Shown piece after piece: positions 17,885 through 27,800 of a stretch of 64,000 nucleotides of DNA. Under the pieces are notes generated by a model, which saw only the letters and a list, made by a program, of their open reading frames with translations, made no database searches and was not told the DNA's origin. The DNA comes from Neobacillus sp. Marseille-Q6967 (GTDB lineage Bacteria > Bacillota > Bacilli > Bacillales > Cytobacillaceae): the NCBI RefSeq assembly GCF_946151075.1, contig NZ_CAMGZB010000001.1:2284001-2348000 (forward strand). The letters are read 5' to 3'. How positions within the stretch are numbered: position 1 is the stretch's first letter; each line of letters opens with the position of its first letter. A program made the translations under genes and the position numbers.

Positions 17885-20017
17885 ATGCTCACCGTCGCAA
17901 AAGAAAAAATAAAGCCGATTATTTCAGTCACGGTCGATGATGAAGACCATATTCGATCAACGCTAAAAAATTTTAAAGAACCCTTTATATTCTTAGAAAA
18001 AGAGGATAAATTAGTTGCTTATGCAGCTTTAAATAATCAATTGATTGAAAAACTGGAGAAACAGCACTTTTCACCGGCGTTCTTGCTTGAACAATCCAAG
18101 TCTCTAGAAAGCATCTGCCACCTCGGTCAGAAGATCTCCCTACCTGTATTATTCCAAATTATTGGCGAGCCGTTTGCCATCATCAGGGGGGAGGATGGTA
18201 CTCCAACTGGTTACATACGAAGAGAGGACGTTCTGGCAGAGCTTTTTAAACAGGAAAATAAAAGCGTTGATTTACTAAAAATTCTGCTAACCTCTATTCC
18301 AATGGGAATCTTTGTCTTAGATAAAGAAAAACAAATTATCAATTGTAATGATGCAGGCTTGAAAATGATTAAATCCACTACTGAAAAAGTGCTAAATGTA
18401 CCAGGAGGAAATATCTTCAGCCAACAGCATATTAATAATGTGTTTGCAACAGGAAAGACTATTTTGAATCATCTTGAGATTACGAATGAGATGGGCGTGC
18501 TTGTCGATTATTGTCCGATATTAAACTATGATGATGAAGTCGATGGAATCATAATTGTAGTTCAGGATCTGCCGATGGTTGAAGACATGGCGCTGGAAAT
18601 TGAATATATCAAGGATTTAAATCGGGACTTAAATGCCATATTGTCGAGTATTTATGATGAAATTCTTGTCGTCAATGCGAAAGGGGAATTAATCAGATAC
18701 AGTGATAACATTATACAGGATTTCTGGAACGTCGATTTAAAAGAGCTGATCGGAAAAAATATTCTCGAGCTTGAGGACCAAGGGCTATTTACACCTTCGG
18801 TAACAAGATTAGTATTAGAAAAAGGAAAAAAAGTTTCTATTGTTCAAGAAACAAGAGCCGGCAGAAAAATCCTTGCCGTTGGAAATCCAGTCTTTAATGA
18901 AAAAAATGAGCTGGACCGGATTATCATTGCATCAAGGGATATTACCGAAACAACGCGCTTAAAAAGTGAACTTCAGGAAATACGAAAAATATCGGAACAA
19001 TATAAAAAAGAATTGGATGACTTTAAAAGTAAAGATCGCTTTTTAAAAAAGCTCATCTATTGCAGTCCAAAAATGGAAAAGATTATCAACCAGGTCAAAA
19101 AGATTGCTGACTTTTCATCCACGGTTCTTTTGAACGGGGAATCCGGTGTTGGTAAAGAAGTCATTGCGCAGGCTATCCACCAATTAGGAAAGCGCTCCCA
19201 AAGGCCATTCCTTAAATTGAATTGCGGCGCCATTCCTGAAAATTTATTAGAAAGTGAATTGTTTGGATACGCCAAGGGAGCGTTTACGGGAGCTGATAAA
19301 AACGGAAAAGATGGTTACTTTAAGCAAGCGGATGGAGGGATCTTGTTTCTGGACGAAATCGGTGAAATGCCGATGCATCTTCAGGTAAAGTTGCTGCGCA
19401 TTCTTCAGGAACAGGAAGTTATTCCGATAGGAAGTACAACGCCAATTAAAGTTAATGTACAAATTATCGCGGCCACTAATAAAAGGCTTGAAAAAATGGT
19501 TGAGGAAGGCACTTTTAGAGAAGATTTATATTATCGCTTAAATGTGATTCCAATACAAATTCCACCCTTAAGGGAACGTACTGAGGATATTTCATTACTA
19601 GCCTTTCATTTTCTTCAGCAGCTAAATGAAAAATACAACCGTAATTATCATTTAACTCCTGATGCGATTAATGTCCTTGAATTTTATTCATGGCCGGGTA
19701 ATGTCCGTGAATTGCAGAATATTATTGAAAGATTAGTTGTTACGGCTGACCATGCTGCAATTGATGCTGAGTTTGTCAGTCAGTTCTTATCGCTTGGATA
19801 TGATAATAAAAAAATGAAGCCTACCATTAACAGAGTCATTCCTTTACAGGAAGCTATTGATCATGTGGAAGAGCAGCTGATTGTTTTGGCGATGAACCAG
19901 TACAAAACGACAACAAAAGCAGCAAAGGCATTAGGAATCAGCCAATCCTCTGTTAGCAGGAAATATCAAAAAATACTAAATGAGAAAAATATTAAAACTG
20001 AAAACTTATCTATTTAA
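17885..20017 (+). CDS. Sigma-54-dependent activator of polyamine catabolism
   Basis: The 710-aa protein has a CBS-like N-terminal region (about 10-125), two PAS domains (about 135-235 and 255-360), a sigma-54 AAA+ domain (about 390-625) and a C-terminal Fis-type helix-turn-helix (TTKAAKALGISQSSVSRKY). Walker A is GESGVGKE and the sigma-54 contact loop is a canonical GAFTGA. It should activate the four -24/-12 promoters of this locus on sensing a polyamine-pathway signal through its PAS/CBS region. The ATG follows AGGGGG. It resembles RocR/BkdR-type activators; the inducer is unknown. A terminator follows directly. Confidence 0.9.
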   Translation: MLTVAKEKIKPIISVTVDDEDHIRSTLKNFKEPFIFLEKEDKLVAYAALNNQLIEKLEKQHFSPAFLLEQSKSLESICHLGQKISLPVLFQIIGEPFAIIRGEDGTPTGYIRREDVLAELFKQENKSVDLLKILLTSIPMGIFVLDKEKQIINCNDAGLKMIKSTTEKVLNVPGGNIFSQQHINNVFATGKTILNHLEITNEMGVLVDYCPILNYDDEVDGIIIVVQDLPMVEDMALEIEYIKDLNRDLNAILSSIYDEILVVNAKGELIRYSDNIIQDFWNVDLKELIGKNILELEDQGLFTPSVTRLVLEKGKKVSIVQETRAGRKILAVGNPVFNEKNELDRIIIASRDITETTRLKSELQEIRKISEQYKKELDDFKSKDRFLKKLIYCSPKMEKIINQVKKIADFSSTVLLNGESGVGKEVIAQAIHQLGKRSQRPFLKLNCGAIPENLLESELFGYAKGAFTGADKNGKDGYFKQADGGILFLDEIGEMPMHLQVKLLRILQEQEVIPIGSTTPIKVNVQIIAATNKRLEKMVEEGTFREDLYYRLNVIPIQIPPLRERTEDISLLAFHFLQQLNEKYNRNYHLTPDAINVLEFYSWPGNVRELQNIIERLVVTADHAAIDAEFVSQFLSLGYDNKKMKPTINRVIPLQEAIDHVEEQLIVLAMNQYKTTTKAAKALGISQSSVSRKYQKILNEKNIKTENLSI

Positions 20018-20020
20018 TCA

Positions 20021-20057
20021 AAAGCTGTTTCAGAGACACTCTGAGGCAGCTTTTTTT
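20021..20057 (+). terminator. Terminator of the activator gene
   Basis: AAAGCTG...TCAGA pairs with TCTGA...CAGCTTT, and a run of seven T follows. Confidence 0.82.
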
Positions 20058-20148
20058 GGTCTCTATGCATACGTGAATAGAGTTATCCAAAAATGAATAG
20101 CTCTAGATGGTTTTATTAGTTAACTCGTTTATAACATTCAACTTTTAG

Positions 20149-20167
20149 TTTGGCATGCTTCTTGCAT
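20149..20167 (+). promoter_or_regulatory. Sigma-54 promoter of the aldehyde dehydrogenase-patA-gabT-gabD operon
   Basis: TTTGGCATGCTTCTTGCAT has GG at 20152-20153 and GC at 20164-20165, 10 bases apart. Two TGAATA copies at 20074-20079 and 20094-20099 lie 53-78 bp upstream and may be activator half-sites. Confidence 0.85.
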
Positions 20168-20204
20168 TAATAGTTAGTAAGGAAGAACAAAGGAGGAATT
20201 GATA

Positions 20205-21698
20205 ATGGTCGAGTTAAAAAACCGGATAGCAAAACTAAAGATGTTTATCAATGGAGAATGGAAGGATTCAGAAAATAAAGAAACACGTCCAGTCATTAAT
20301 CCGGCAAATGGAGAAGTAATTTCGCACGCACCTGAAGGAACCATTGCAGATGCACGGGCTGCCATCTATGCGGCCCGAAAAGCTTTCGATGAAGGAGTCT
20401 GGTCAGGGTTACCCGCTCAGGAAAGAGCCTCTTATTTATTTAAAATTGCTGACAAAATTGATGAGTATGCCGATGAATTAACACACCTTGAAACGATGGA
20501 CAACGGGAAAACATTAAGGGAGGCTGGTTTTGATGTGGGTGATGCTGCTGCCTGCTTCCGCTATTATGCAGGACTGATTACCAAGCCAGATGGTTATACC
20601 TATCATGTAGCAGACCCTGTGCAGGCAATGGTTGTTCGTGAACCAGTTGGTGTCTGCGGCCTGATTGTTCCTTGGAATTATCCATTATTAATGAGCGTTT
20701 GGAAGATTGCCCCTTCATTAGCAGCGGGAAATACCATTGTTTTTAAACCATCCGAGGTGACCCCAGTTACACCGAAAAAGCTCTTTGAAATCTTCGAAGA
20801 AGTTGGATTGCCAAAAGGGGTGGCCAATATGGTCATGGGTGCCGGACCAGTGGTCGGAAATGAAATTGCTTCCCACCCTGAAGTGGATATGGTTTCGTTT
20901 ACCGGAGGTACGAAAACCGGCAAGCATATTATGAAAACAGCTGCCGATACAATGAAAAAGGTATCTTTAGAACTGGGCGGCAAATCGCCAAATATCATAT
21001 TTGCCGATGCCGATTTTGAAACTGCTGTCGATTATGCTCTGTTTGGCATCTACGCTGGTGCAGGCCAGGTCTGCTCTGCCGGTTCTAGAATCTTAGTTGA
21101 AGAAACGATTTACGATCAATTTGTCGCCCGCTTTGCAGAAAGAGCGAAGCAAATAAAAGTAGGGCCCGGAAATGACCCTTCAACAGAGATGGGACCACTT
21201 GTCAGCAAAGAACATTTAGATAAAGTCCTTCGCTATATTGAGCTGGGAAAACAGGAAGGTGCAACGATTGCCTGCGGTGGAAATAGAATCGTAAGTGGTG
21301 GTTTAGATAAAGGCTACTTTGTCGAGCCGACCGTTTTCGTTGATGTGAAACAGGAAATGAGAATCGTGCAAGAAGAAATCTTCGGACCGGTTGTGGTGAT
21401 ACAGAAATTCAAGGATGAAAAGGAAGCAATTAAGCTCGCGAACGGTACCGTTTATGGACTGGCTGGCGGTGTTTTCACAAATGATGGAGCCAAAGGCTTA
21501 CGGGTCATTAAAAAGTTAAGATCCGGAATTACCTGGGTGAACTCCTATCATCCTACTTATAATGAGGCTCCATGGGGCGGCTATAAGCAAAGTGGAATCG
21601 GCCGCAGTCTTGGTACATTTGGTCTTGAGGAATTTCAAGAAATTAAACAGATTAATATTAACCTACAAGTAGAGCCAATTGGCTGGTTTTCTAATTAA
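20205..21698 (+). CDS. Aldehyde dehydrogenase, probable gamma-aminobutyraldehyde dehydrogenase
   Basis: The 497-aa protein is an NAD(P)-dependent aldehyde dehydrogenase with PWNYPLLM, the general base in ELGGKSPN and the nucleophilic cysteine in GAGQVCSAGSR. The GQVCSAGSR and PWGGYKQSGIGR motifs are those of the betaine/aminoaldehyde dehydrogenase group. Directly before a putrescine aminotransferase, the natural substrate is 4-aminobutyraldehyde, giving GABA (the PatD/PuuC step). The ATG at 20205 is 8 bp from AGGAGG; a TTG at 20199 is too close. It is the first gene of a four-gene sigma-54-driven operon. The stop codon lies in a short palindromic repeat. Confidence 0.85.
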   Translation: MVELKNRIAKLKMFINGEWKDSENKETRPVINPANGEVISHAPEGTIADARAAIYAARKAFDEGVWSGLPAQERASYLFKIADKIDEYADELTHLETMDNGKTLREAGFDVGDAAACFRYYAGLITKPDGYTYHVADPVQAMVVREPVGVCGLIVPWNYPLLMSVWKIAPSLAAGNTIVFKPSEVTPVTPKKLFEIFEEVGLPKGVANMVMGAGPVVGNEIASHPEVDMVSFTGGTKTGKHIMKTAADTMKKVSLELGGKSPNIIFADADFETAVDYALFGIYAGAGQVCSAGSRILVEETIYDQFVARFAERAKQIKVGPGNDPSTEMGPLVSKEHLDKVLRYIELGKQEGATIACGGNRIVSGGLDKGYFVEPTVFVDVKQEMRIVQEEIFGPVVVIQKFKDEKEAIKLANGTVYGLAGGVFTNDGAKGLRVIKKLRSGITWVNSYHPTYNEAPWGGYKQSGIGRSLGTFGLEEFQEIKQININLQVEPIGWFSN

Positions 21699-21729
21699 AA
21701 GCGGAAGCGCCCCTAGGCGCTGGAGCTGG
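21697..21729. repeat. Short, internally deleted copy of the palindromic element
   Basis: AAAAGCGGAAGCGCC joined directly to CCTAGGCGCTGGAGCT reproduces both ends of the 119-bp element at 17629-17747 without its middle. It overlaps the stop codon of the aldehyde dehydrogenase gene and lies inside the operon. Confidence 0.75.
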
Positions 21730-21752
21730 ATAATTATTAAAGTTAAAACTAA

Positions 21753-23153
<1,401 letters not shown>

Positions 23154-23185
23154 AAAGTTATTTTTTAAAAGGGGGGAGCACGGAA

Positions 23186-24553
23186 TTGGAAAAGAAATTT
23201 GTAAAGCAGCTAACAGAAATACCCGGGCCAAAATCAAAAGAAATATTGGGGCGGAGAAATAAATATGTGCCAAAGGGGATTAGCAACAACTGTCATTCCT
23301 TTGTAAAAAAAGCACAAGGAGCTATTGTGGAAGATGTGGACGGTAATCATTATATTGATTTTGCTGGTGCTATCGGAACTCTAAATGTTGGTCATTCCCA
23401 TCCAAGAGTGGTAAGGGCCCTGCAGGAACAGGCAAGTCAATTTATCCATACAGGCTTTAATGTCATGATGTATGAATCTTATATTGATCTTGCTGAAAGG
23501 CTTTGCCAGCTTGCTCCAGGAGAATTTGAAAAGCAGGCGGCCTTCTTTAACAGCGGGGCAGAAGCGGTGGAAAATGCAGTAAAAATAGCGAGAAAATATA
23601 CAAAACGTCAAGGAATTATTTCTTTTACCCGAGGCTTCCACGGCAGAACATTAATGACGATGACAATGACAAGTAAGGTTAAGCCTTATAAATTCGGTTT
23701 TGGCCCGTTTGCTCCTGAAGTTTACAAGGCGCCATATCCATACGTTTACCGCCGACCTGAAGGAATGAGCGAACAGCAATACAGTGCGATGATTATCGAG
23801 CAATTTGAACAGTTTTTACTTGCGGAAGTGGCTCCTGAAACGATTGCAGCTGTCGTCATGGAACCTGTTCAAGGTGAAGGCGGCTTTATCGTCCCAGACA
23901 TCGGGTTCGTGAAAAGGGTTCGAGACATTTGTACACAGTATGGAATTTTGTTTGTTGCTGATGAAATCCAAACAGGCTTTGCACGTACCGGAAAGTATTT
24001 TGCGATTGACCATTTTGGTGTTGTTCCGGACTTAATTACGATTTCAAAATCAATGGGTGCCGGAGTGCCAATCAGCGGGGTAATTGGCAGAACAGAAATT
24101 ATGAATAGTGCAGAGGTGGGCGAAATCGGCGGAACCTACTCTGGAAGTCCGCTTGGCTGCCGGGCTGCGTTAACAGTTCTCGATATCATTGAAAGTGAAA
24201 ACCTCAATGAGCGCGCACAGAAGATCGGTGAAAGAGCAACGCAAAAAATGACTCATCTTGCAGAGCGGTTCGACTGCATTGGCGATGTCCGCGGTCTCGG
24301 CGCTATGTCCGCAATGGAAATCGTCAAAGATCAGCAAAGTAAAACCCCAGATAAAGAGGCAGTTGGAAAAATTGTTAAAGCCGCTGGTGAGCGGGGTCTT
24401 ATGTTACTTAGTGCCGGTCTTTTTGGCAACGTTATCCGCCTTCTGATGCCGCTAACAATCACAGAAGACCAGCTGGAAGAAGGCTTACAAATTCTTGAAG
24501 AGGCTTTTGAAGCAGTATATTTGAATAATCCTGCCGTGTCGGCTGGGAGGTAA
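23186..24553 (+). CDS. gabT: 4-aminobutyrate aminotransferase
   Basis: The 455-aa class-III aminotransferase carries FNSGAEAVENAVKIAR, EPVQGEGGF, ADEIQTGFARTG and the PLP lysine in TISKSMGAG, all typical of GabT. It converts GABA and 2-oxoglutarate to succinate semialdehyde and glutamate. The TTG start at 23186 is 8 bp from GGGGGGA, and no ATG is available until well inside the conserved domain. It is the third gene of the operon, 32 bp after patA and 4 bp before gabD. Confidence 0.9.
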   Translation: MEKKFVKQLTEIPGPKSKEILGRRNKYVPKGISNNCHSFVKKAQGAIVEDVDGNHYIDFAGAIGTLNVGHSHPRVVRALQEQASQFIHTGFNVMMYESYIDLAERLCQLAPGEFEKQAAFFNSGAEAVENAVKIARKYTKRQGIISFTRGFHGRTLMTMTMTSKVKPYKFGFGPFAPEVYKAPYPYVYRRPEGMSEQQYSAMIIEQFEQFLLAEVAPETIAAVVMEPVQGEGGFIVPDIGFVKRVRDICTQYGILFVADEIQTGFARTGKYFAIDHFGVVPDLITISKSMGAGVPISGVIGRTEIMNSAEVGEIGGTYSGSPLGCRAALTVLDIIESENLNERAQKIGERATQKMTHLAERFDCIGDVRGLGAMSAMEIVKDQQSKTPDKEAVGKIVKAAGERGLMLLSAGLFGNVIRLLMPLTITEDQLEEGLQILEEAFEAVYLNNPAVSAGR

Positions 24554-24557
24554 GGGA

Positions 24558-26009
24558 ATGGACATTGTAAAGCAAAAATATCAAATCTATCCAATGTATA
24601 TAGACGGAAAATGGGTTGGCAATGATTATGAGGATTTTACTGAAGTGATCAATCCGGCTACAAAGAAAGTTTTAGGAGCGGTGCCGACTGGCGGTGCTTT
24701 TGAAGCTGAACAGGCTGTTGACGCGGCCCATAAGGCATTTAAGCTATGGTCGAAAAAAACAGCAGAAGAACGTTATAAGGTCTTGATGAAATGGTATCAA
24801 TTAATTAATGAGAACCAGCATGAAATTGCCAGGATTATGACAATGGAACAGGGAAAACCGTTGAAGGAAGCATTAGGTGAAGTCCAATACGCCAATGGAT
24901 TTATCTCCTGGTATGCGGAAGAGGGAAAACGGATTTATGGGGAAACCATTCCCGCGTCCCATCCTAATAAACGGATTCTTGTGAGAAAAGAACCGGTAGG
25001 TGTGGTAGCCGCAATTACCCCTTGGAACTTCCCGGCTGCAATGATTACTAGAAAAGTAGCGCCAGCCCTCGCAGCAGGGTGTACCTGCGTGGTAAAACCG
25101 GCAAATCAGACACCGCTAACTGCGTTAAAAATGGCGGAGCTTGCTCATGAGGCGGGAATCCCGAACGGTGTTATCAATATCATCACCGGCAGGGCATCAG
25201 AAATCGGAGAAGCCTGGCTGAAAGACCCTCGTGTCACAAAAATTACCTTTACAGGATCGACAGAGGTTGGAAAAACGTTGATGCGTGGTGCAGCTGAAAA
25301 CGTAAAAAAGGTATCGCTGGAGCTTGGTGGAAACGCGCCTTTTATCGTCATGGATGATGCAAATTTAGCGAAAGCGGCTGTTGGCTTAGTGCAATCGAAA
25401 TTCCGTAACGCAGGGCAAACCTGTATTTGTACCAATCGTGTTTATGTTCAAGAAGGTGTTGCGGAAGAGTTTTTGAAGCTATTTCAGACAGAATTAGAGA
25501 AGCTGAAGGTAGGTAATGGTTTAGAAGAAGGAACAGACATCGGACCATTAATTGATAAAGCTGCTTATAAAAAAGTAGAAGCCCTTGTGGATGATGCAAT
25601 TAAAAACGGAGGAAAAGTAACTTACAGCGGGCTTAAACCTGCTGAAGACAATGGTTATTTCTATTCCCCGACGATTTTAACCGATATTCACGATGATATG
25701 GAATGTATGAAGGATGAAATCTTTGGGCCGCTTGCACCGGTTTCGACTTTTAAAACAGAAGAAGAAGTGATTGACCGGGCAAATAACTCCCGCTACGGAT
25801 TAGCTGCATATGTTTATACAGAAAATTTAAGCCGATCCTTTAGAATTACGGAACAGCTCGAGTACGGAATCATAGGTTTGAATGATGCCCTGCCATCAGC
25901 TGTTCAGGTTCCGTTTGGCGGTTACAAAGAGAGCGGACTTGGCCGTGAAGGCGGACACTATGGAATCGAAGAATTTTTAGAGGTTAAATATATTAGTATC
26001 GGATTATAA
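24558..26009 (+). CDS. gabD: Succinate-semialdehyde dehydrogenase
   Basis: The 483-aa aldehyde dehydrogenase has TPWNFPAAMITRK, the general base in ELGGNAPF and the nucleophile in NAGQTCICTNR, a motif characteristic of GabD. It oxidises succinate semialdehyde to succinate, ending the putrescine-to-TCA route encoded upstream. The start lies 4 bp after the gabT stop, with GGGAGG in the gabT end as ribosome site. A terminator closes the operon. Confidence 0.92.
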   Translation: MDIVKQKYQIYPMYIDGKWVGNDYEDFTEVINPATKKVLGAVPTGGAFEAEQAVDAAHKAFKLWSKKTAEERYKVLMKWYQLINENQHEIARIMTMEQGKPLKEALGEVQYANGFISWYAEEGKRIYGETIPASHPNKRILVRKEPVGVVAAITPWNFPAAMITRKVAPALAAGCTCVVKPANQTPLTALKMAELAHEAGIPNGVINIITGRASEIGEAWLKDPRVTKITFTGSTEVGKTLMRGAAENVKKVSLELGGNAPFIVMDDANLAKAAVGLVQSKFRNAGQTCICTNRVYVQEGVAEEFLKLFQTELEKLKVGNGLEEGTDIGPLIDKAAYKKVEALVDDAIKNGGKVTYSGLKPAEDNGYFYSPTILTDIHDDMECMKDEIFGPLAPVSTFKTEEEVIDRANNSRYGLAAYVYTENLSRSFRITEQLEYGIIGLNDALPSAVQVPFGGYKESGLGREGGHYGIEEFLEVKYISIGL

Positions 26010-26027
26010 ATATTAATCTTTCAAAGA

Positions 26028-26061
26028 ACAGCTTAACAAGTTTGGGTTAAGCTGTTTTTTC
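26028..26061 (+). terminator. Terminator of the gab operon
   Basis: ACAGCTTAAC (26028-26037) pairs with GTTAAGCTGT (26046-26055), followed by TTTTTTCTTT. Confidence 0.88.
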
Positions 26062-26124
26062 TTTATCTATGATTGTTCTCTGTGGTACGATAGTGTACAA
26101 AAGCGAACAGAAGGGTAGAGCAGA

Positions 26125-27258
26125 ATGATTAAAACAATTTTGTTTGATGTTGATGGGGTTTTGTTAAGTGAAGAACATTATTTTGATGCTTCCGCATTAA
26201 CCGTTTGGGAATTATTAATGAGTGGTAACTATTTAGCACTCGCACCTGATAAATTTAAAACGGATTACCATGAAGACGAAATTAAGGCGATTAGGGAACT
26301 GGTTTTTGGAACGAATGACGAAGTATTGAAATTCATGAAATCCCGTGGCTTAAACGCTAATTGGGATATGATTTATTTAGCCTTCTGCTATCAACTTATT
26401 CACCTGCTATCACAAATAAAGGATGCAGAGTTGGAGAAAATTGAAAAATGGTGCCTGTCACCGATTGACCGTCAAACGTTGGTGGAGATTGGCGATATAT
26501 TAAGTAGTTTTCAGGTGGAAACGAATTATCTATTGTTTGTTTCTGACTTTGAACGGTCGACTGAAACGAAACAAGGTTTATTCGATTATCTTAATAAGCT
26601 AGCCGAGGAAAAGCTTGGTGTAAGTACATCTATTTTCAGCGGAATGGGAGCTCTTTGGTCCGTGTGTGAGCATGTTTGTCAGGAATGGTATGTAGGCGAT
26701 GAAAATGTACTCCAATCTACCGGCAGACCATCTGTACAGTTAGGAAAAAAGGGATTTCTAGCGAATGAAACGACATTGGCCCCAAGTGACGAAATCGATG
26801 GGCTCTTTCAATTTTTAACTGATGCAGGGATAAAAATTGGAATTGGAACCGGACGGCCGGAGCTTGAAACGATTCAGCCTTTTAAGCATTTAGGCTGGAT
26901 TAAACATTTTGATGAAAATCATATTGTTACAGCAGATGATATGCTGCGTGCTGAAGAGGAGTTTCCTGAACAGAAGCCATTATCTAAGCCTCATCCATTA
27001 ACATATATTTTGGGTCTAAAAGGGCGGGAGACATCAGTTGAAACCTGTTTGAGCATCCCTCTGCCGATAGAAAAGGGGGAAGAGATTCTGGTGGTTGGGG
27101 ACTCTTTAGCTGATTTATTAGCAGCACGGCAGATGGGCTGTCAGTTTGCAGCGGTTTTAACAGGACTCTCCGGAAAAGATGCCAGAGGTGACTTTGAAGA
27201 AAGAAAAGCAGATTATATATTAGATTCGGTTGTACATTTAAAAGAGATTATAAAGTAA
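26125..27258 (+). CDS. HAD-superfamily hydrolase of unknown substrate
   Basis: This 377-aa protein starts with a HAD motif I (LFDVDGVLL), has a middle motif with GIGTGRPE and ends with motif IV VVGDSLADLLAARQMG. About 200 residues of mostly helical sequence separate motif I from the rest, an unusually long cap. The general fold points to a phosphatase or phosphoglycolate-phosphatase-like enzyme, but nothing in the context gives a substrate. The ATG follows AGAAGGG. It is a single-gene unit followed by a 52-bp tandem array. Confidence 0.75.
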   Translation: MIKTILFDVDGVLLSEEHYFDASALTVWELLMSGNYLALAPDKFKTDYHEDEIKAIRELVFGTNDEVLKFMKSRGLNANWDMIYLAFCYQLIHLLSQIKDAELEKIEKWCLSPIDRQTLVEIGDILSSFQVETNYLLFVSDFERSTETKQGLFDYLNKLAEEKLGVSTSIFSGMGALWSVCEHVCQEWYVGDENVLQSTGRPSVQLGKKGFLANETTLAPSDEIDGLFQFLTDAGIKIGIGTGRPELETIQPFKHLGWIKHFDENHIVTADDMLRAEEEFPEQKPLSKPHPLTYILGLKGRETSVETCLSIPLPIEKGEEILVVGDSLADLLAARQMGCQFAAVLTGLSGKDARGDFEERKADYILDSVVHLKEIIK

Positions 27259-27287
27259 CTCTGCTTATTAGACCAAAAAATCTATGT

Positions 27288-27758
27288 GACCAAAGTGAAT
27301 AAACATTTTGTTAAAACGGTCATATAAAACATTCATGAGACCAAAACACATGAAAGAATTGTTAAAAGTCGTCACATAACCCCCTCATGTGACCAAAATG
27401 AGTGAAAGAATTGTTAAAAGTGGTCACATCCCCCCCCTCATGAGACCAAAACGAGTGAAAAGAATTGTTAAAAGTGGTCACATAACCCCCTCATGTGACC
27501 AAAACGAGTGAAAGATTTGTTAAAAATGGTCACATAACCCCCTCATGAGACCAAAACGAGTGAAAGAATTGTTAAAAGTGGTCACATAACCCCCTCATGA
27601 GACCAAAACGAGTGAAAGATTTGTTAAAAATGGTCACATAACCCCCTCATGTGACCAAAACGAGTGAAAGAATTGTTAAAAGTGGTCACATAAACCGCCT
27701 ATGTGACTAAAATGAATGAAAGTATGGCTAAAAACGGTCACTTAAACCAACTTTATCA
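27288..27758. repeat. Tandem array of ~9 copies of a 52-bp unit
   Basis: GACC marks recur at 27288, 27339, 27391, 27444, 27497, 27549, 27601, 27653 and (GACT) 27705, a period of 51-53 bp. Each unit carries TGTGACCA or TGAGACCA, then an AT-rich middle, then TGGTCACA and a C-rich stretch (ACCCCCTC). Between neighbouring units TGGTCACAT and ATGTGACCA can form 9-bp stems with the C-rich tract as loop. The two end copies are most diverged. It fills the gap between the convergent HAD and serA genes, with no reading frame of note. Confidence 0.92.
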
Positions 27759-27800
27759 CCAAAAAGAGGGATGCCCGTAACAGGCAATCCCTCTTTTTGG
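27759..27800 (-). terminator. Terminator of serA
   Basis: CCAAAAAGAGGGATGCC (27759-27775) pairs with GGCAATCCCTCTTTTTGG (27783-27800) with one unpaired base. It abuts the serA stop codon and borders the 52-bp array. Confidence 0.82.

Noticed and set aside
27288..27758. CRISPR array in the 52-bp repeats
   Set aside because: The parts between the most conserved blocks are themselves repeated, so there are no unique spacers, and no cas gene is in the window.
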